64,000 bases of DNA from Sulfitobacter sp. BSw21498 (GCF_006064855.1 NZ_CP040753.1:2708001-2772000); one strand, 5' to 3'. Positions 17,008 through 26,261 are shown, numbered from the stretch's first letter. Numbers and translations: made by a program. The notes: generated by a model not told the origin, from the sequence alone.

Positions 17008-19806
17008 TTAATGCGCCTCCGCCCAGTTTGACCCTATCCCTGCGTCCACCGTCAGCTTTACGTCCAGTTTGACCACCGGATCGGCTGCGTTTTCCATCAC
17101 ATGACGCGCGGCGTCGATCAGAGCATCTTCGGCCCCTTTTTCCACCTCGAACAGCAGTTCATCGTGTACCTGCAACAGCATCGTGGCGGGCAAGCCCTTG
17201 ATCGCGTCGGGCATGCGGATCATCGCGCGGCGGATCACGTCTGCGGCTGTCCCCTGGATCGGCGCGTTAATAGCGGCCCGTTGGGCGAACCCGGCGCGGG
17301 GGCCTTTGGCGCTGATCTCTGGCGTGTGGATTTTGCGTCCGAACAGGGTCTGCACAAAGCCATGCTCTTTCGCGAACGCTTTGGTGTCGTTCATATAGGT
17401 GCGGATGCCGGGGAAACGTTCGAAATAACGGTCAATGAAGCCCTGTGCCTCGGCTCGCGGAATGCGCAGGTTGCGCGCCAGGCCAAAGCCCGAGATGCCA
17501 TAGATGACACCAAAGTTGATCGCCTTGGCCTGACGGCGCACGTCCGACGTCATTTCATCGAGGGGGACGCCGAACATTTCTGATGCGGTCAGGGCGTGAA
17601 TGTCGATGCCGTCCTGAAAGGCCTGCTTGAGCTCGGGGATGTTGGCAATATGCGCCAATATCCGTAGCTCGATCTGGGAATAGTCCAGCGCAATCAGCAC
17701 TTTACCCTGCTCGGCAACAAAGGCCTCGCGGATGCGGCGGCCTTCTTCGGATCGGATCGGGATGTTTTGCAAGTTTGGATCGGTTGACGCCAGCCGGCCC
17801 GTCGATGCCCCCGCGATGGAGTATGAGGTGTGTACGCGTCCGGTGTCAGGGTTGATGTGGTCCTGAAGCGCGTCGGTATAGGTCGATTTCAGCTTCGACA
17901 GTTGCCGCCAGTCCAGCACACGTGCGGGCAGGTCATGCTCTGTTGCCAGATCTTCGAGCACGTCGGCACCAGTGGCATAGGCACCTGTCTTGCCCTTTTT
18001 GCCGCCTTCCAGCGCCATCTCGTCAAACAGGATCTCACCAAGCTGCTTGGGCGATCCGACATTGAATTTGCGACCGGCGAGTTGATAAATTTCATCCTCA
18101 AGCCCTGCCATCTTCTGCGCAAAGGCATTCGACATCCGGCTCAGCGTATCGCGGTCAACCTTGACGCCAGACCGTTCCATCGCGGCCAACACAGGCACCA
18201 AGGGACGTTCAAGCGTTTCATACACCTTCGTCACCTCGACGCGGTGCAGCTGCGGCTTGAACAGCTGCCACAAACGCAGGGTAATATCCGCATCCTCCGC
18301 GGCATATTTCACGGCATCGGCCAGCGGTACCTTATCAAAGGTGATCGCGGATTTACCCGAGCCTAGCAAAGGTTTGATCGGGATCGGCGTGTGCGACAGA
18401 TACCGTTCTGACAGCGTGTCCATCCCGTGCCCGTGCAGCCCTGCGTGCATCGCATAAGACAGCAGCATCGTATCGTCGATCGGGGCGACATTGATGCCGA
18501 GCTGCCCAAATATCTTGCTGTCGTATTTCATGTTCTGCCCGATTTTCAGGATCGTGGGGTCCTGCAACATCGGGGTCAACAGGCGCAGCGCATCTTCAAG
18601 GGGGATCTGCCCCTCAGCCAGATCGTCAGAGCCAAACAGATCATCGCTGCCACGCGCCTTGTGGATGAGCGGGATATAGCAGGCTTTGCCGGGTTCGACG
18701 CAAAGCGATACGCCGACCAGCTGCGCGACCATATCGTCCAGCCCGGTGGTCTCTGTATCGACGGCAACATAGCCGAATTCGTAAATCCGGTCGATCCAGG
18801 CCTGCAGCGCCTCTGTGTCGCTGACATGTTCATACTGATCCGGATCAAAGGGCACGTCCGCCGCGGCGGGGGCATCGGCAGCAACCGGTGCGTCCGCGAT
18901 GGTGGGGGCCTCTTTGCCCAAAACCTCTGCTACGCGTTTTGACAGCGTGCGAAACTCCATCTCGGCAAGGAAACCGAGCAGCTGGTCGGCATCGGGGTCG
19001 CGTACCTCGAGGTCGTCCAGCGTAAAGTCCAACGGCGTATTCTCGTCCAGCTGAACCAGAGCGCGGGACAGGCGGATTTGATCTGCGTGGTCGATCAAGG
19101 TCTGGCGACGCTTGGGCTGTTTGATCTCGCCCGCGCGTTCAAGCAACGTATCAAGATCGCCATATTCGTTAATCAGCAGCGCGGCGGTCTTGATCCCGAT
19201 TCCGGGTGCGCCGGGCACGTTATCGACGGAATCGCCGGCCAGGGCTTGCACATCAACCACACGGTCGGGGAACACGCCGAATTTCTCGAACACGCCATCA
19301 CGGTCGATGCTTTTGTTCTTCATCGCATCCAGCATTTCGACGCCGCCGCCGACCAGCTGCATCAAATCCTTGTCCGAGCTAATGATGGTGCAGCGCCCGC
19401 CCGCGGCACGGGCCTGCACGGCGAGCGTCGCGATGATATCATCCGCCTCATAGCCTTGCTTTTCCTTGCACGCGATGTTGAAGGCTTCGGTGGCGGTGCG
19501 GGTCAGGGGGATCTGCGGACGCAGGTCTTCGGGCATGGCCTCGCGGTTGGCCTTGTACTTGTCGTACATGTCATTGCGGAAGGTGTGGCTCCCCTTGTCA
19601 AAGATCACGGCCACATGGGTTGGCGCATCGGGCCCGGTGTTGCCTTCGACATAGCGCTGCAACATGTTGCAAAATCCTGCAACGGCTCCGATCGGCAGCC
19701 CGTCTGATTTGCGCGTCAATGGCGGCAGCGCGTGGTAGGCGCGAAAAATAAACGCCGACCCGTCGATCAGATGCAGATGGTGACCCTTGCCAAATGTGCC
19801 GGACAT
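17008..19806 (-). CDS. polA: DNA polymerase I
   Basis: The 932-residue protein has all three domains. The 5' nuclease (about 8-290) shows LIDGSAFIFRAYHA, GYEADDIIATLA, SSDKDLMQL and DNVPGAPGIGIKTA. The proofreading exonuclease is intact: DTETTGL, NMKYDSKIF and YAAEDADITL carry the acidic residues. The polymerase has DYSQIELR (motif A), RRQAKAINFGVIYG (motif B) and QVHDELLFEV (motif C, about 879-888). Functions are Okazaki fragment maturation and gap filling in repair. AGAGGAG lies 8 bases before the ATG. The DUF2459 gene upstream ends 119 bases before the start, so polA probably has its own promoter in that gap. Confidence 0.98.
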   Translation of the reverse strand: MSGTFGKGHHLHLIDGSAFIFRAYHALPPLTRKSDGLPIGAVAGFCNMLQRYVEGNTGPDAPTHVAVIFDKGSHTFRNDMYDKYKANREAMPEDLRPQIPLTRTATEAFNIACKEKQGYEADDIIATLAVQARAAGGRCTIISSDKDLMQLVGGGVEMLDAMKNKSIDRDGVFEKFGVFPDRVVDVQALAGDSVDNVPGAPGIGIKTAALLINEYGDLDTLLERAGEIKQPKRRQTLIDHADQIRLSRALVQLDENTPLDFTLDDLEVRDPDADQLLGFLAEMEFRTLSKRVAEVLGKEAPTIADAPVAADAPAAADVPFDPDQYEHVSDTEALQAWIDRIYEFGYVAVDTETTGLDDMVAQLVGVSLCVEPGKACYIPLIHKARGSDDLFGSDDLAEGQIPLEDALRLLTPMLQDPTILKIGQNMKYDSKIFGQLGINVAPIDDTMLLSYAMHAGLHGHGMDTLSERYLSHTPIPIKPLLGSGKSAITFDKVPLADAVKYAAEDADITLRLWQLFKPQLHRVEVTKVYETLERPLVPVLAAMERSGVKVDRDTLSRMSNAFAQKMAGLEDEIYQLAGRKFNVGSPKQLGEILFDEMALEGGKKGKTGAYATGADVLEDLATEHDLPARVLDWRQLSKLKSTYTDALQDHINPDTGRVHTSYSIAGASTGRLASTDPNLQNIPIRSEEGRRIREAFVAEQGKVLIALDYSQIELRILAHIANIPELKQAFQDGIDIHALTASEMFGVPLDEMTSDVRRQAKAINFGVIYGISGFGLARNLRIPRAEAQGFIDRYFERFPGIRTYMNDTKAFAKEHGFVQTLFGRKIHTPEISAKGPRAGFAQRAAINAPIQGTAADVIRRAMIRMPDAIKGLPATMLLQVHDELLFEVEKGAEDALIDAARHVMENAADPVVKLDVKLTVDAGIGSNWAEAH

Positions 19807-19925
19807 GTCGGTGCTCCTCTTTCAGACAAGCCTTCTTTTGTCACGAAGCAGCCAAACTCTCCAGCGGCCAATTGACAGGGACCGGCTTCATTTTGCCACT
19901 TAAACTCCCCGCGGAGCGTCCCACG

Positions 19926-20567
19926 TCAGCGGTGATCGCTTTGGTAAAGTTGATAGGACAGGCTGACCGAAAGAGGCAGCGGCGTCCAACGCCCAAAACG
20001 CAAGCCCGCCGCACGCAGCTGGTCGCCGATCCAGACATTACAGGTGCGCAGGATGCTAAAACGCCCTTTGGCCGCAAAGAATCCGTCGGTGGTGGTATAC
20101 CCTGTGACCCCCACGCGTTCGGGCAAGCCATCGGGCCCGAGTGTAAGCTCGGACCAGACATTACCTACCAGCGTGCGATACTGCCGTTCTGTCATCGCGA
20201 CGCTCCGGCGTTTGATCTGCCGGTCTATTGGGCCGATCACGTCAATCCGCAAGACTGCGTCATCGCCGATAACACCGCGCCAGACATTGCCGGGCTTCAG
20301 CTCGCGATAGGTCGGGGTTTCCGTATAAAACTTGCGCGCGCCCCAGCCGATCACCAGCCAGCGCGCATCAGGGTGCGATAGCGGCACGCCACGCGCCTCG
20401 AGCGCTGCAAAACGCGGCCGCGAAATGTCATCGAGCGGAATCAGCAGATCGTAATGGATCGGTCCGTGGATCAGAAGCACGTCGCGCGTGGGCATCGCAC
20501 GGTCTTGGGCTACGCCGGGCGCCCAGACGGCGCCAATAAGGGCAGCAATCACAAAACACGCTGGCAC
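19926..20567 (-). CDS. DUF2459 (TIGR02117-like) membrane-associated protein
   Basis: The 213-residue product from a GTG at 20567 matches DUF2459: LIHGPIHYDLLIPL, WLVIGWGARKFYTETPTY and TCNVWIGDQLRAAGLRFG are characteristic. The N-terminal hydrophobic helix appears to begin before the GTG: the frame stays open back to 20617, and a CTG at 20606 would give a basic start (TKALRW) plus a complete membrane helix. That CTG overlaps the stop of the zinc-finger gene as CTGA, so an unusual CTG start is plausible. The conserved H and C residues (HGPIHYD, TCN) suggest a hydrolase-like or transglutaminase-like site, but this is not shown. Function is unknown. Confidence 0.82.
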   Translation of the reverse strand: MPACFVIAALIGAVWAPGVAQDRAMPTRDVLLIHGPIHYDLLIPLDDISRPRFAALEARGVPLSHPDARWLVIGWGARKFYTETPTYRELKPGNVWRGVIGDDAVLRIDVIGPIDRQIKRRSVAMTERQYRTLVGNVWSELTLGPDGLPERVGVTGYTTTDGFFAAKGRFSILRTCNVWIGDQLRAAGLRFGRWTPLPLSVSLSYQLYQSDHR

Positions 20568-20602
20568 AAGCGCAAAGGCGCCCAGCCATCGTAACGCTTT
20601 GG

Positions 20603-20782
20603 TCAGACTTTGCCCTCAAACTCGGCGTGGATGAACTTGCAGTCGCAATACCCACATTCGACCCAGCCTTTGTCCTGCGGGATTTGCAGCCAGACGCGTG
20701 GGTGCCCCAAGGCACCTTCGCTGCCGTCACAGGCGACGCGCCAGGTGGTCACAATGCGGGTTTCCGGTGCTTGGAATGTCAT
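20603..20782 (-). CDS. CHCC zinc-finger protein (59 residues)
   Basis: This short gene reads [11 protein letters not shown] through FEGKV. Cys18, His27, Cys43 and Cys46 (ACDG, GHPRVWL, ECGYC) form the CHCC zinc-finger pattern of PF10276, the domain also found in the mitochondrial complex I subunit NDUFS6. In Alphaproteobacteria it is a common free-standing small protein; links with respiratory complex I assembly are known for the mitochondrial relative only. The upstream in-frame region has no better start. It lies at the head of a unit with the DUF2459 gene, divergent from gpmI. Confidence 0.88.
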   Translation of the reverse strand: MTFQAPETRIVTTWRVACDGSEGALGHPRVWLQIPQDKGWVECGYCDCKFIHAEFEGKV

Positions 20783-20871
20783 GCTGTCGTCCTTGGCTTT
20801 GATGCGCCCATCTTATGACTAAACCGCGCCGGCAGGGCAAGGGTGCGCCGCGTGATTTGGCCAGCGCCAGC

Positions 20872-20885
20872 TTACAAGTTTGTAA
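20872..20885. promoter_or_regulatory. Palindrome TTACAA-GT-TTGTAA in the divergent gap before gpmI
   Basis: A perfect inverted repeat with 6-base arms and a 2-base centre lies in the 185-base gap between the zinc-finger gene (minus) and gpmI (plus), 82 bases before the gpmI ATG. Its size and position fit an operator for a dimeric regulator (for example MarR- or TetR-like), but no regulator gene is nearby and I cannot assign one. Confidence 0.35.
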
Positions 20886-20967
20886 TCTGCGATGAATTAG
20901 GTTCACCATCCGTCACAGAGCCGCTAAAAGACGGAAAACCACTGAAAATCTCCGGAGCGGTCTTAGG

Positions 20968-22485
20968 ATGAACACCCCAAAACCTGTCGTATTGTGCATT
21001 CTGGATGGGTGGGGCCTGTGCGATGACCCCAAAGGGAACGCACCGCTGCTGGCCAAGACACCGCATTTCGACCGGATCATGCAAAGCTGCCCCTCGGCCA
21101 CGCTGACCACCTTTGGCCCTGACGTCGGGTTGCCACAGGGGCAGATGGGGAACTCCGAAGTGGGGCATACCAATATCGGGGCCGGTCGGGTGGTGGCGAT
21201 GGATCTGGGTCAGATTGATTTGGCTATCGAAGAGGGGGCGTTTGCGAAGCATCAGCCTTTGCTCGATTTTATTGCGACGCTGAAAAAGACCGGCGGCACG
21301 GCCCATCTGATGGGGCTGGTGTCTGACGGCGGCGTGCACGGGCATCTCACGCATATGATCGCCGCGGTGCACGCGATTTGCGATCACGGTGTTCCGGTGG
21401 TGATCCATGCTTTGACGGACGGGCGCGATGTGGCTCCACGGTCGGCACTGGGCTATTTCGAGACGTTGCAAGCGGCGTTGCCCGAAGGGGCGTCCATCGC
21501 GACAGTATTGGGGCGCTACTTTGCGATGGACCGCGACAACCGCTGGGACCGCGTGGCCAAAGCCTATGAGGCGATTGTTTTGGCCAAGGGCCGTGCCGCG
21601 CCGACCGCGTCCGCTGCGGTGACGGATGCCTACGGGTTGGAAGAGAACGACGAATTTATCACGCCCGCCGTGTTGCATGGCTATGGGGGTGTGCAAGACG
21701 GGGACGGGGTGTTTTGTCTGAATTTCCGCGCCGACCGCGCCCGCGAAATCATGTCGGCGCTTGCAGCTCCTGATTTTGATGCGTTCGACACGGGCACGCA
21801 ACCCAAGTGGTCTGCGGTCATGGGAATGGCGGAATATTCCGATGCGCATATGGCGTTCATGACCACGATGTATCCCAAGCCCGAAATCGTAAATACGCTT
21901 GGCGCATGGGTTGCGCAGCATGGCCTGCGCCAGTTCCGTCTGGCCGAGACAGAGAAATACCCCCATGTGACGTTCTTCCTGAACGGCGGTGCGGAAACGC
22001 CGTTGATAGGCGAAGACCGCTTTATGCCAAAGTCGCCCAATGTGGCCACCTATGACATGCAGCCCGAGATGTCATGCGGCGAGGTGACGGACCATTTCGT
22101 GCAGGCGATCAAGGACCGCTATGACTTGATCGTGGTGAATTATGCAAACCCCGACATGGTAGGGCACACCGGCGATCTGGATGCCGCCATTGCCGCCTGC
22201 GAGGCGGTGGATACGGGCCTTGGCCGTGTGCTCGAGGCGCTAGAGGATGTCGGCGGGGCGATGATCGTCACGGCGGACCACGGCAATTGCGAAACCATGA
22301 TTGATCCCGACACCGGCGGCGCGCACACGGCACATACATTGAACCCCGTGCCGGTCGCGGTTGTGGGCGGGCCCGAAGGGGCTAGCTTGCGCACAGGTCG
22401 GTTGGCCGATCTGGCCCCCACGGTCTTGCAGTTGATGGGATTGAAACAGCCTGCCGAGATGACGGGAAAGTCCTTGCTCGAATGA
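20968..22485 (+). CDS. gpmI: 2,3-bisphosphoglycerate-independent phosphoglycerate mutase
   Basis: GpmI interconverts 3- and 2-phosphoglycerate in glycolysis and gluconeogenesis with two manganese ions. The 505-residue protein has the alkaline-phosphatase-superfamily metal motif LDGWG, the catalytic serine in MGNSEVGH, the substrate-binding HALTDGRD, and the C-terminal metal ligands in ANPDMVGHTG and TADHGNCE. Length is as usual. It is the first gene of a unit with the EnvC-like gene (4-base overlap) and ctpA. The gpmI-envC-ctpA order is common in Alphaproteobacteria. Confidence 0.97.
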   Translation: MNTPKPVVLCILDGWGLCDDPKGNAPLLAKTPHFDRIMQSCPSATLTTFGPDVGLPQGQMGNSEVGHTNIGAGRVVAMDLGQIDLAIEEGAFAKHQPLLDFIATLKKTGGTAHLMGLVSDGGVHGHLTHMIAAVHAICDHGVPVVIHALTDGRDVAPRSALGYFETLQAALPEGASIATVLGRYFAMDRDNRWDRVAKAYEAIVLAKGRAAPTASAAVTDAYGLEENDEFITPAVLHGYGGVQDGDGVFCLNFRADRAREIMSALAAPDFDAFDTGTQPKWSAVMGMAEYSDAHMAFMTTMYPKPEIVNTLGAWVAQHGLRQFRLAETEKYPHVTFFLNGGAETPLIGEDRFMPKSPNVATYDMQPEMSCGEVTDHFVQAIKDRYDLIVVNYANPDMVGHTGDLDAAIAACEAVDTGLGRVLEALEDVGGAMIVTADHGNCETMIDPDTGGAHTAHTLNPVPVAVVGGPEGASLRTGRLADLAPTVLQLMGLKQPAEMTGKSLLE

Positions 22486-23612
22486 TCCGCTTTTGTGCCC
22501 TTGCTCTGATGATCTGGCCGGTCAGCGTGGTTGCGCAGACAGAGGCGGCTGAACAGGCGCGTCGTGCGATGGCCGATCTTGAGGCGGCCTCTGTCCAGTT
22601 GGATGCAGCGAGTGGTGCGCGGGACCGTGTTCAGGCACTAACCCAGACCATTCAGGCGTTTGAAACGGGTCTTGGTGCCATGCGCGAGGGGCTGCGTCAG
22701 GCGGCCATCAACGAGGCCCAGCTGAGCAAGAAACTACAGGCCCGCGATGGCGAGGTCGCGCAGTTGCTGGGTGTGCTACAAAGCATTGGCGGAAACCCGT
22801 CGCCCACGTTGTTCCTGCACCCCGAAGGGCCGGTAGGCACGGCGCGCGCGGGCATGTTGTTGGCCGAGCTGACACCCGCGTTGAACACCCGCGCCGATGT
22901 GTTGCGGCAGGATTTGCAAGACGTCCAGACGCTGCGCGCACTGCAAACTGATGCGGCACAGCGCCTGCAGGACGGGCTGACCGAAATCCAGCGGGCCCGT
23001 ACCGAATTGAACCAGGCCATGGCCAACCGAACCGACTTGCCCAAACGCTTTAGCGAAGACCCGGTCCGCACCGCGATCCTGATTTCCACCTCGGAAACAC
23101 TGTCGGGGTTTGCCAGCGGCCTTTCGGAAATGACCTCAGAGCCGATCGCGGACGCGCCGGCTGATTTCGAAGGGCAGAAGGGCGAACTTGCCATGCCGGT
23201 GCAAGGCGTGATCCTGCGCCGCGCCAATGAAACCGATGCCGCAGGGGTGACACGCCCCGGTATTATCCTTGCCACACGCCCGCGTGCCATCGTGACATCG
23301 CCAACAGCGGCAACAATCCGCTACACCGGCCCCCTTTTGGACCTTGGCAACGTGGTCATTCTTGAACCTCGGGCCGGCGCGTTGTTTGTGTTGGCGGGGC
23401 TGGATGTGGTGTATGGCGAGGCAGGACAGGTGATCGGGGCGGCAACGCCTATCGGTCTGATGGGCGGCCCGACCGGGGTAAATCAACAGGCGCTCTCACC
23501 AAATGGTGATGGGGCTGGCATAGAGCGTTCAGAAACGCTCTATATAGAAGTAAGAGAGAACAATGTTCCGCAGGACCCGTCAGACTGGTTCCGAACTGAT
23601 AAGGATGGATAA
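22482..23612 (+). CDS. EnvC-like murein hydrolase activator with degenerate LytM domain
   Basis: The 376-residue protein has a signal peptide (cleavage near VVAQ), a long coiled-coil-rich region (about 20-215) with many Gln, Glu and Arg, and a C-terminal LytM-like domain (about 230-372) ending ETLYIEVRENNVPQDPSDWF, which matches the EnvC end. The zinc-ligand His/Asp residues of active M23 peptidases are absent (VVILEPRAGALFVLAG in place of the HxH strand), as in EnvC and NlpD, which activate amidases rather than cut. It likely acts in the periplasm at the division site. Its ATG overlaps the gpmI stop by 4 bases. Confidence 0.88.
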   Translation: MIRFCALALMIWPVSVVAQTEAAEQARRAMADLEAASVQLDAASGARDRVQALTQTIQAFETGLGAMREGLRQAAINEAQLSKKLQARDGEVAQLLGVLQSIGGNPSPTLFLHPEGPVGTARAGMLLAELTPALNTRADVLRQDLQDVQTLRALQTDAAQRLQDGLTEIQRARTELNQAMANRTDLPKRFSEDPVRTAILISTSETLSGFASGLSEMTSEPIADAPADFEGQKGELAMPVQGVILRRANETDAAGVTRPGIILATRPRAIVTSPTAATIRYTGPLLDLGNVVILEPRAGALFVLAGLDVVYGEAGQVIGAATPIGLMGGPTGVNQQALSPNGDGAGIERSETLYIEVRENNVPQDPSDWFRTDKDG

Positions 23613-23615
23613 ACG

Positions 23616-24953
23616 ATGAAGAAGTTCGTGATGGCTGCCGTGGGCGGTACGCTGGCAGGGGTGATTGCCACGACGCAGATTGCGGGCCCTTTGCTGGCGC
23701 AGGAAACCGAAAAAAGCAGCAACGTCTATGAACAGCTTGATCTGTTCGGGGACATCTTTGAACGCATCCGCGCCCAATACGTCGAAGAGGTTGATACCGA
23801 AGAACTGGTCGAGGCCGCAATCAACGGCATGCTGACCTCGCTTGATCCCCACTCCAGCTATCTATCGCCAAAGGACGCGCTAAAAATGCGCGACCAGACG
23901 CGCGGAGAATTCGGCGGGCTTGGCATTGAGGTGACGCAGGAAGAGGGCTTCGTCAAAGTTGTTTCCCCCATCGACGGCACGCCTGCCTCTGAGGCGGGGA
24001 TCGAAGCGGGCGATTTCATCACCCATGTGGATGGCGAAAGCCTGCTGGGTCTGACCCTGGATGACGCCGTTGAACTGATGCGCGGACCTGTCGGGTCCGA
24101 AATCGCGATCACCGTAGTGCGCGAAGGTGAGACCGAGCCGTTTGACGTGTCGCTGGTGCGGGATACCATCCAGCTGACCGCGGTGCGGGCGCGTACCGAG
24201 GGCAACGCTGTTGTCTTGCGTGTCACGACGTTCAATGAACAGACCTACCCCAAGCTGAAAGAAGGCCTGGACGAGCAGGTCAAAGCCGCCGGCGGGATCG
24301 AGAACGTCAGCGGCTTTGTGGTCGATCTGCGCAACAACCCCGGTGGGTTGCTGAACCAAGCGATCGCCGTGTCAGATGCCTTCCTTGAAGAAGGAGAGAT
24401 CGTCAGCACACGTGGCCGTGATGCGGCAAATGGCGACCGCACTAATGCGACGCCGGGTGATCTGGCCGAGGGTAAGCCGATTGTCGTGCTGATCAACGGC
24501 GGCTCTGCTTCCGCCTCCGAGATCGTTGCCGGTGCCTTGCAAGACCACCGACGCGCGATTGTGGTGGGCACAAAAAGCTTTGGTAAAGGGTCGGTGCAAA
24601 CGATCATGCCGCTGCGGGACGAAGGGGCGATGCGCCTGACCACGGCGCGGTACTACACGCCGTGGGGCCGCTCTATCCAGGCGCTCGGGGTGTCCCCTGA
24701 CATCATCGTCGCACAGCCTCCGACCAAACCTGCGGACCCCGAAGACGAGGATACAGCAGCACGCCCCCTGCGTACCGAAGCAGATCTGCGTGGCAGCCTC
24801 AACAATGACAGCCTGACCGACGATCAGGTCGACCAGATCATGGAAGACCGTGCCAAAGCCGAAAAAGCCGCGTCCTTGCGCGAAGAGGATTATCAGCTGG
24901 CCTATGCCATCGACATCCTCAAAGGCCTGTCCGCACTTGGCCCGAAAAAGTAA
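23616..24953 (+). CDS. ctpA: Carboxyl-terminal processing protease (S41 family)
   Basis: The 445-residue protein has a signal peptide ending near LLAQE, a short N-terminal helical part, a PDZ domain (about 90-170, GGLGIEVTQEEG, ITHVDGESLLGL) and the S41 protease core. The catalytic Ser lies in GGSASASEI and the Lys in GTKSFGKGSVQ. It degrades or trims envelope proteins; in other bacteria CtpA controls murein hydrolases, which fits its place right behind the EnvC-like gene (4-base gap). A strong terminator follows. The C-terminal tail after the core is acidic and low in complexity. Confidence 0.95.
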   Translation: MKKFVMAAVGGTLAGVIATTQIAGPLLAQETEKSSNVYEQLDLFGDIFERIRAQYVEEVDTEELVEAAINGMLTSLDPHSSYLSPKDALKMRDQTRGEFGGLGIEVTQEEGFVKVVSPIDGTPASEAGIEAGDFITHVDGESLLGLTLDDAVELMRGPVGSEIAITVVREGETEPFDVSLVRDTIQLTAVRARTEGNAVVLRVTTFNEQTYPKLKEGLDEQVKAAGGIENVSGFVVDLRNNPGGLLNQAIAVSDAFLEEGEIVSTRGRDAANGDRTNATPGDLAEGKPIVVLINGGSASASEIVAGALQDHRRAIVVGTKSFGKGSVQTIMPLRDEGAMRLTTARYYTPWGRSIQALGVSPDIIVAQPPTKPADPEDEDTAARPLRTEADLRGSLNNDSLTDDQVDQIMEDRAKAEKAASLREEDYQLAYAIDILKGLSALGPKK

Positions 24954-24974
24954 ACGTCGCACTCAAAAGCTATG

Positions 24975-25013
24975 AAAAAAGGCCGGTCCGCAGTCATGCG
25001 GGCCGGCCTTTTG
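24975..25013 (+). terminator. Intrinsic terminator after ctpA
   Basis: AAAAAAGGCCGG and CCGGCCTTTT flank an inner stem (CCGCA/TGCGG) and a GTCA loop. The flanking A and T runs make it usable in both directions; it ends the gpmI-envC-ctpA unit. The next gene on the minus strand ends at 25107. Confidence 0.88.
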
Positions 25014-25106
25014 TTATTTCTGCCCGGGTTTCGTCGGGGCCAACTAAAGCGATCGGCCGCGGGGGCATCCCCAGCCTCACCATAGGGTTGGCGCACGAAG
25101 CGTCCG

Positions 25107-25478
25107 TCAGCTGGTTTCGACGCAATGCCGCCGAAAGGCCCGTTTAAGCATATCCAGCTCTGCACGCAGCAAATCCACCTCGGCACGCAGGTTCGGGCCC
25201 GTCACCTCGTCCCCGATCAGGGTGATTTTGGCCAGTGTCGTGCAGGATGTCCGATCTGCGATCAGCAGGGTATGGATGCCGTCGGCAATTGCCGCAGCGG
25301 GAACGGGGATGCTGAGCACCCAATGGTCAGACCCCGCGTTATGTACCAGCTTTATGCCCGCCACGTCGGCATCGGCGTGGGTGACTGCAAGATCGGGTTG
25401 GGCGTCGCCCGCGCCGGTGACGATCCCTTGCCACGTGCCATCGATCATATGGGTCTTGGTGAGGGTCAGGTTGCTCAT
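25107..25478 (-). CDS. Conserved hypothetical protein, 123 residues
   Basis: I do not recognise a named family. The protein has alternating beta-rich text (GTWQGIVTG, DHWVLSIPVPAAAI, IHTLLIADR, LAKITLIG) in about the first 90 residues, like a small beta-sandwich, and a short amphipathic helix at the end (LRAEVDLLRAELDMLKRAFRRH) that could form a coiled coil. There is no signal peptide or membrane helix. AGGAG lies 7 bases before the ATG. It follows the DUF6478 gene by 9 bases on the same strand, so the two very likely form an operon and may work together. Confidence 0.75.
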   Translation of the reverse strand: MSNLTLTKTHMIDGTWQGIVTGAGDAQPDLAVTHADADVAGIKLVHNAGSDHWVLSIPVPAAAIADGIHTLLIADRTSCTTLAKITLIGDEVTGPNLRAEVDLLRAELDMLKRAFRRHCVETS

Positions 25479-25487
25479 GCGGGGCTC

Positions 25488-26261
25488 CTACAACTGGGCG
25501 CGCGGGCGGCGCGAAAAGGTCAGGTCACGCAGCATGATCTGGTTCATCTCGGGCCCTTCAAAAATCAGGTCGATCCAGGCTTTCTCCACGCGCTTTTCAT
25601 TCAGGTTGGAATAAGCGAGGTCGAACTCTGCTGTGATGTCGGTTTTGTCCAGCGGCAGTTCCTGAACCATCTGTTCTGTATTGGGGCCGTGGCGGATATT
25701 GAGACGGGCGAAGATCTCGATGGGTTTTTCCATCTCGATCACAGCATCCACACGCAGGACATGGGTCCGCTTAAGCCCCTCGACGCAGTCATCCGGCAAA
25801 TCCAGAACCAGCGACAGGAACGACCCGTCAAACCGATAGACCTCCAGCCTCAGCCCATAGGGTGCCAGGTGGGTCTCTTCGAGATTGCGGATTTGCCGGA
25901 TGCCCAATTCTGACAGGATGCAATCGTGAAAGATCGTGACCTCGTCGCCCATGGTCGCTTTGGGCTGAACTGACGACAGGCCAGAGTGCGCCAATGGTGC
26001 GCGCCACAGCTGCGGACGCCAGGACCAGTCGGTGTTATGCGGGCGGAAGAATTTCGTGGACCCGACGCGGGGCAGGGCAAGTCGGTCTTCGGCGGTATAG
26101 ATCAGCTTGTCCAGATGTCGGCGCAACGCGCGGGCTTGACCTGCTTGCTTGCGCAGCACCGAGATGTCGGTGTGGGGGGCACGGTCTGCCTTGGCTGACC
26201 AGCGGCGGGTGAACCGCGCGATCATGGCGCTGTCGATCAGCTTTTTCCCAAGTTTGCGCAT
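25488..26261 (-). CDS. DUF6478 family protein
   Basis: The 257-residue protein (MRKLGKKLIDSAM...) matches the roseobacter-type DUF6478 proteins: RPHNTDWSWRPQLWRAPL, TIFHDCILSELGIRQIRN, FDGSFLSLVLDLP and the closing MNQIMLRDLTFSRRPRAQL are typical. The family is soluble, with no known function. I use the ATG at 26261; an open frame continues upstream to 26330 but without support. A FHD-x-C segment and many aromatic residues suggest a binding fold rather than an enzyme; this is inference. It precedes the 123-residue gene by 9 bases. Confidence 0.78.
   Translation of the reverse strand: MRKLGKKLIDSAMIARFTRRWSAKADRAPHTDISVLRKQAGQARALRRHLDKLIYTAEDRLALPRVGSTKFFRPHNTDWSWRPQLWRAPLAHSGLSSVQPKATMGDEVTIFHDCILSELGIRQIRNLEETHLAPYGLRLEVYRFDGSFLSLVLDLPDDCVEGLKRTHVLRVDAVIEMEKPIEIFARLNIRHGPNTEQMVQELPLDKTDITAEFDLAYSNLNEKRVEKAWIDLIFEGPEMNQIMLRDLTFSRRPRAQL

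Noticed and set aside
20872..20964. Long minus-strand frame ending in the gpmI promoter gap (reaching 21966)
   Set aside because: It is opposite gpmI, whose protein is unmistakable. The His/Arg-rich translation has no recognisable domain.
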